Shown here piece by piece: positions 60,733-64,000 of a stretch of 64,000 bases of DNA (position 1 is its first letter; each line of letters starts with the position of its first letter). Source of the stretch: Flammeovirgaceae bacterium UBA2338 (GTDB lineage: Bacteria; Bacteroidota; Bacteroidia; Cytophagales; Cyclobacteriaceae). The notes beneath the pieces are model-generated. The model was not told the DNA's origin. It did no database searches and saw nothing but the letters and a program-made list of their open reading frames with translations. The translations under genes and the position numbers were made by a program. The DNA lies in NCBI GenBank assembly GCA_002344795.1, contig DDUM01000031.1:1-64000 (forward strand). The letters are read 5' to 3'.

Positions 60733-61314
60733 ATGAAACTCTTTTTTCTTTTTTTCTCAGCTGTGTTGATTTCTTGTTCATTGTCCGATTCTGAGGGCAC
60801 TTATCCTGGTGCCTCTACAGGAGAAGGAATACCTGTGGGGGCGATTCAGGAACGATTTGAAGACACACCCTCTCTTGCGGGTGTCAGGTTGAATGATGGT
60901 GCTGGAAATATATCACAATCTGGTGTGATAGAAGACGGAAAGCGGGTGGGCAATTGGGTTGAGTATCATCCAAATGGCATTGTTAAATCCGTTGTTTCCT
61001 ATGTAGACGGGAAGAAAGAAGGGTTGGCTTTAGAGATAAGTAACAACGGTCAGCTAGAAAAACGCATGCAATATCACAATGATCAATTGCATGGCGACTA
61101 TCGCGAGTTTAGGTATTCCACAGTAAAAGAGGAACGCAACTATCAGAACGGTAAACTGGAAGGTATTGTAAAAATTTACTACGACAATGGCAAAATAATG
61201 GAAGAAGGTGCTTACCAAAATGGGATACGGCATGGGCTGTCCAAATGGTATGACCAGGAAGGAAATCTGACCATAGAATATGAGTATAGGAATGGGGAAT
61301 TGATAAAAAAATAG
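60733..61314 (+). CDS. MORN-repeat lipoprotein (toxin-antitoxin YwqK-like fold)
   Basis: 193 residues. Lipoprotein signal MKLFFLFFSAVLISC (Cys15). From about residue 70 the sequence has consecutive MORN-variant repeats: GNWVEYHPNGIVKSVVSYVDGKKEG, GDYREFRYSTVKEERNYQNGKLEG, KIYYDNGKIMEEGAYQNGIRHG and SKWYDQEGNLTIEYEYRNGEL. Such domains in Bacteroidota are annotated as YwqK-like or MORN repeat proteins; their role on the cell surface is not known. Transcribed from its own candidate promoter. Confidence 0.85.
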   Translation: MKLFFLFFSAVLISCSLSDSEGTYPGASTGEGIPVGAIQERFEDTPSLAGVRLNDGAGNISQSGVIEDGKRVGNWVEYHPNGIVKSVVSYVDGKKEGLALEISNNGQLEKRMQYHNDQLHGDYREFRYSTVKEERNYQNGKLEGIVKIYYDNGKIMEEGAYQNGIRHGLSKWYDQEGNLTIEYEYRNGELIKK

Positions 61315-61495
61315 ATGTTTTTAAAAAATTTCGAACCAAAATCCGAAGAATTTCGTACTTACTGTTACCACCGAACAAAAGTGTGGAAAAGGCGTTGAAT
61401 AGAAGTGCAGAAAAAGTAAAAAAATTTACAGTACAGTTTAACTTGAGAGGCATCCTGCTGGCTCAAATTTGTTTAACAAAAAAATACAACGAACT

Positions 61496-62986
61496 ATGAA
61501 TAAGTTCTTTCAACTTGTGATCGCTGCTATAATGGGTAGTGGCATTACCTTAGTTGCCAATCAATGGTACGGTAACGGAAATTCAAATGTAAGAATTGAA
61601 CATGTGAATGGTGTTCCGGCTACATCGGTAGCCTATACTATTGATGAAAATGGAGAAGCAGTGCCCCTGGATTTTACGGGTACTGCGGATAAAGTAACAC
61701 CGGCTGTGGTTCACATTCGTTCCACACAAGAAATAGGCATGCAGAGAGGCTCACGTGACCCGCTGAGAGATTTTTTTAATGGCCCATCTCCAATGCAACG
61801 CGGGCCAAGTCAAAGTACGGGGTCAGGAGTGATCATCAATAAGAATGGATATATTGTTACAAACAACCATGTGGTGCAAGGTGCAGGTTTTGTAGAGGTT
61901 ACCTTGTCCGACAACAGCACTTACAAAGCAGAGGTAATTGGCACTGATCCAGATACTGATTTGGCTGTGATAAAAGTGAATAACAAAGATTTACCTTATT
62001 TGTCATTTGTTGATTCAGACCAATCCAAAGTGGGGCAATGGGTGTTGGCAGTGGGAAATCCGTTTAACCTTAACTCAACAGTTACTGCCGGAATAATCAG
62101 TGCAAAGGGAAGAAACATTAATATTATAAACTCCAATTCAAGGAGCGAGAGTGAGCAATTGGGAAATACTGCTATTGAATCATTTATTCAAACAGATGCA
62201 GCTATTAACCCAGGAAATAGCGGAGGGGCATTGGTTTCACTTGACGGTGGTTTATTAGGAATCAATACTGCCATAGCAAGTCCTACTGGTGCTTATTCTG
62301 GTTACGGATTTGCCGTTCCATCCAACATTGTGAGCAAAGTAGTAGAAGATTTGATTGCGTATGGTGCAGTACAGCGTGGCTGGCTGGGAGTAACGGTACA
62401 AAATGTGACGAGCGATCTGGCTAAGCAGGAAATGCTGGACAGAAATGAAGGGGCCTTTATCGTTGACTTTGCAGAAAATAGTTCCGCAAAAGAGGCTGGC
62501 ATGCAAAAGGGTGATGTGGTTATTCAATTGGATGACGCTGAAATTAAATCCAGCGCAGCCCTGATAGAATATATTGGCAGAAAACGACCTGGAGATAAAA
62601 TTGATGTAAAAGTAGACCGCAAAGGTAAAATTGTAAATCTTCCCGTAACACTTAAAAACAGAAATGGAGAGTTAGGCACTATAAAAAGAGAAGAAAGGGG
62701 TGTCGTTGCGTCCCTTGGACTTTCTATGGAAGATGTAGATCAGAAAATTTTAAATAGATTGGAGTTGAAAAATGGCGTTCGAGTGAGTAAACTTGATAAT
62801 GGTAGACTTGCCCGGTATACAGAAATGCGTGAAGGCTTTATCATTACACATATAGATGATCAGGCGGTAAATACAGTAAAAGAGGCTAATGAAATACTGA
62901 ATAAGAAAAAAGAGGGTGACCTTGTCACGTTTTCCGGTATTTATGAAGACTTCCCCCGGGAATATATCTATGCACTTAGAATGTAG
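61496..62986 (+). CDS. htrA: HtrA/Deg family periplasmic serine protease
   Basis: 496 residues from the ATG at 61496; the upstream TTG at 61469 would extend the charged start of the signal peptide and is less likely. An N-terminal signal/anchor (FFQLVIAAIMGSGITLV) is followed by a trypsin-like domain with the triad H125 (VTNNHVV), D155 (DTDLAVIK) and S242 (INPGNSGGA). Two PDZ domains lie at about 290-380 and 405-495. Family members degrade or refold misfolded periplasmic proteins. The gene stands alone. Confidence 0.93.
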   Translation: MNKFFQLVIAAIMGSGITLVANQWYGNGNSNVRIEHVNGVPATSVAYTIDENGEAVPLDFTGTADKVTPAVVHIRSTQEIGMQRGSRDPLRDFFNGPSPMQRGPSQSTGSGVIINKNGYIVTNNHVVQGAGFVEVTLSDNSTYKAEVIGTDPDTDLAVIKVNNKDLPYLSFVDSDQSKVGQWVLAVGNPFNLNSTVTAGIISAKGRNINIINSNSRSESEQLGNTAIESFIQTDAAINPGNSGGALVSLDGGLLGINTAIASPTGAYSGYGFAVPSNIVSKVVEDLIAYGAVQRGWLGVTVQNVTSDLAKQEMLDRNEGAFIVDFAENSSAKEAGMQKGDVVIQLDDAEIKSSAALIEYIGRKRPGDKIDVKVDRKGKIVNLPVTLKNRNGELGTIKREERGVVASLGLSMEDVDQKILNRLELKNGVRVSKLDNGRLARYTEMREGFIITHIDDQAVNTVKEANEILNKKKEGDLVTFSGIYEDFPREYIYALRM

Positions 62987-63006
62987 GACTTAAATGAAGA
63001 TGAAAA

Positions 63007-63180
63007 ATGAGAAGACTATTTAAAAAGGGCGAACGTGTTCGTAGCAGGATTGATGGAAAGGTGATGGAGGTTTTGAAATACATAAAGAACAATCTTGTAG
63101 AAGTAAGATGGTTTGATCTCGAAAAGAAAGAAATACGAGTCAATAAAATAAAGGAGGATAAACTCTCCAAAGCGGCCTAA
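63007..63180 (+). CDS. Small DUF2158-like protein (57 aa)
   Basis: A 57-residue frame beginning MRRLFKKGERVRSRIDG and containing KVMEVLKYIKNNLVEVRWF and KEIRVNKIKEDKL. The pattern of F..GE.V.....G..M.V......VEVRWFD fits the short DUF2158 (YodC-like) family, a small SH3-like beta barrel; this assignment is from memory. The protein is very basic. It lies 20 bases after htrA, so it may be read from the same transcript, and a terminator follows 5 bases after its stop. Confidence 0.75.
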   Translation: MRRLFKKGERVRSRIDGKVMEVLKYIKNNLVEVRWFDLEKKEIRVNKIKEDKLSKAA

Positions 63181-63185
63181 GAAAA

Positions 63186-63216
63186 AGCCTCCGGTCAAAG
63201 ATCGGGGGCTTTTTTG
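63186..63216 (+). terminator. Rho-independent terminator after the small DUF2158-like gene
   Basis: AGCCTCCG and CGGGGGCT arms (63186-63193 and 63203-63210) pair with one G-T pair around a nine-base loop and are followed by six T. Confidence 0.85.
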
Positions 63217-63254
63217 TTCTGCAACAAAATTTCTAATCTATGATAGCAGTTTAA

Positions 63255-64000
63255 CTATTCCTCCTTTAATGTATCAACAGGATTGAGAGAAGCGGTATGA
63301 ACAGTTAAATAGCCAATGGTAAGCCAGGCAATTAACAGTGTACCCAGTCCGGTGAGCAGAAAAATCCAAATGTTGATGTTTATTTTGAAAACAAAATTAT
63401 TGAGCCAACCACTCATGATCCACCAGGCAATTGGCACTGCCAAAAGGGTGGAGCCGATGATAAGTTTAGAATAACCTTTTGCCAGATTCATCAATAGTGT
63501 GGTGGTGGGTGCGCCCAATACTTTTCTTATGCCTACTTCTTTTTTGCGTTGTGCAAAATTGAGAGAGGCAAGACCGAACAAACCCATACATGAGATAATG
63601 ATGGCGATACCCGCAAACAAACCGAAAACCAACCCCATTTTATTTTCAGAAGTATATTGTGAGTTGATATTCTCTTCCAGAAAAGAATACTCAAAACCAA
63701 AAGTGTTATCAAATTTTTCCCATGTGGACTCAATGCTGGCAATTGTTTGCTGTACGTTTTCTGAATTGAGTCGTATAAGCACTGTATTATAATAAGGAAG
63801 CTTTTGCATGATCACAGGCCGAACAGGCTGATGTAGCGACTGATAATTGAAATCTTTTACCACTCCTACAATTGTTCCCCGGAGTTCATCTTCATCCATT
63901 ACTAACACAATCTCCTTTCCCACTGGGTTGGCAAGTTGCAATTCATGTGCTGTTGCCTGATTAATGATATATGCATTAGCCGAATCACCAGGGAAAGAAC
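63255..64000 (-). CDS. FtsX/MacB-type ABC transporter permease, C-terminal part (partial)
   Basis: The frame is open to the window edge, so the gene begins outside. About 248 residues are present: the end of the second periplasmic domain (FPGDSANAYIINQATAHEL) and a terminal FtsX domain with three or four helices, the motif QRKKEVGIRKVLGAPTT and the end NPVDTLKEE. It belongs to the same family as the permeases at 19336-27314 and is on the same strand, but is not closely linked to them. Confidence 0.9.
   Translation of the reverse strand, partial: SFPGDSANAYIINQATAHELQLANPVGKEIVLVMDEDELRGTIVGVVKDFNYQSLHQPVRPVIMQKLPYYNTVLIRLNSENVQQTIASIESTWEKFDNTFGFEYSFLEENINSQYTSENKMGLVFGLFAGIAIIISCMGLFGLASLNFAQRKKEVGIRKVLGAPTTTLLMNLAKGYSKLIIGSTLLAVPIAWWIMSGWLNNFVFKININIWIFLLTGLGTLLIAWLTIGYLTVHTASLNPVDTLKEE

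Noticed and set aside
63016..63198. Minus-strand frames opposite the DUF2158-like gene
   Set aside because: Shadows of the small basic protein on the plus strand, which has better start, family fit and terminator.

Overview
The window looks like a chromosomal segment of a Bacteroidota bacterium, most likely of the order Cytophagales. The reasons are the gliding-motility lipoprotein GldJ, a DUF4175 giant membrane protein, several roughly 800-residue FtsX/MacB-type permeases without their own ATPase, a free-standing four-helix-bundle (rRNA intervening-sequence type) protein, many secreted or lipoprotein genes, and candidate TAnnTTTG promoter boxes. I saw no rRNA, tRNA, CRISPR array, phage or intact transposase gene.

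Layout: 1-4.8 kb holds the end of mfd, gldJ, a comF-type gene and small conserved genes. 4.9-13.7 kb is a co-directional block: DUF4175 protein, anti-sigma-type ATPase, ybeY, mnmG, a methyltransferase and an Ig-like lipoprotein. Two parS-like palindromes lie just before mnmG. The AT-rich gap at 13.69-13.96 kb carries one perfect and several imperfect DnaA boxes; together these suggest a replication-origin region. 14-19.3 kb has a TPR protein, an amidohydrolase, an M20 peptidase and a thioesterase. 19.3-27.7 kb (minus) is a PadR regulator followed by three large permeases, with a MITE-like element among them. 27.8-29.2 kb has a helix-hairpin-helix membrane protein and a thioredoxin-like protein. 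29.2-31.2 kb is a decaying patch: tandem 106-bp repeats, a GIY-YIG gene with an amber codon, two small genes and a frameshifted secreted-protein remnant. 31.3-33 kb has a TRIC-type channel and a membrane-anchored cytochrome c with two haem motifs.

33.1-39.7 kb is a fatty-acid beta-oxidation operon (MarR regulator, fadN-, fadA- and fadE-like genes) with a 24-bp perfect palindrome upstream. Between fadN and fadA sits a four-helix-bundle protein gene framed by a 28-bp inverted repeat (24 of 28 matching). After fadA the same repeat arms occur without the gene. In both places the repeat supplies the stop codon of the upstream gene. This is the most unusual arrangement in the window.

39.8-41 kb has two unknown exported proteins. 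41.2-48 kb is a complete drug-efflux type operon (TetR, TolC, HlyD-like lipoprotein, two ABC ATPases, two ABC-2 permeases). 48.1-49.8 kb has a small membrane protein, an exported protein and a Rieske protein. 49.9-57.5 kb is a peptide-degradation cluster (two M20 amidohydrolases, two S9 peptidases) with a second MITE copy. 57.5-63.2 kb has an RlmI-type methyltransferase, a TPR histidine kinase, a MORN-repeat lipoprotein, an HtrA/Deg protease and a small DUF2158-like protein. The window ends inside another minus-strand permease.
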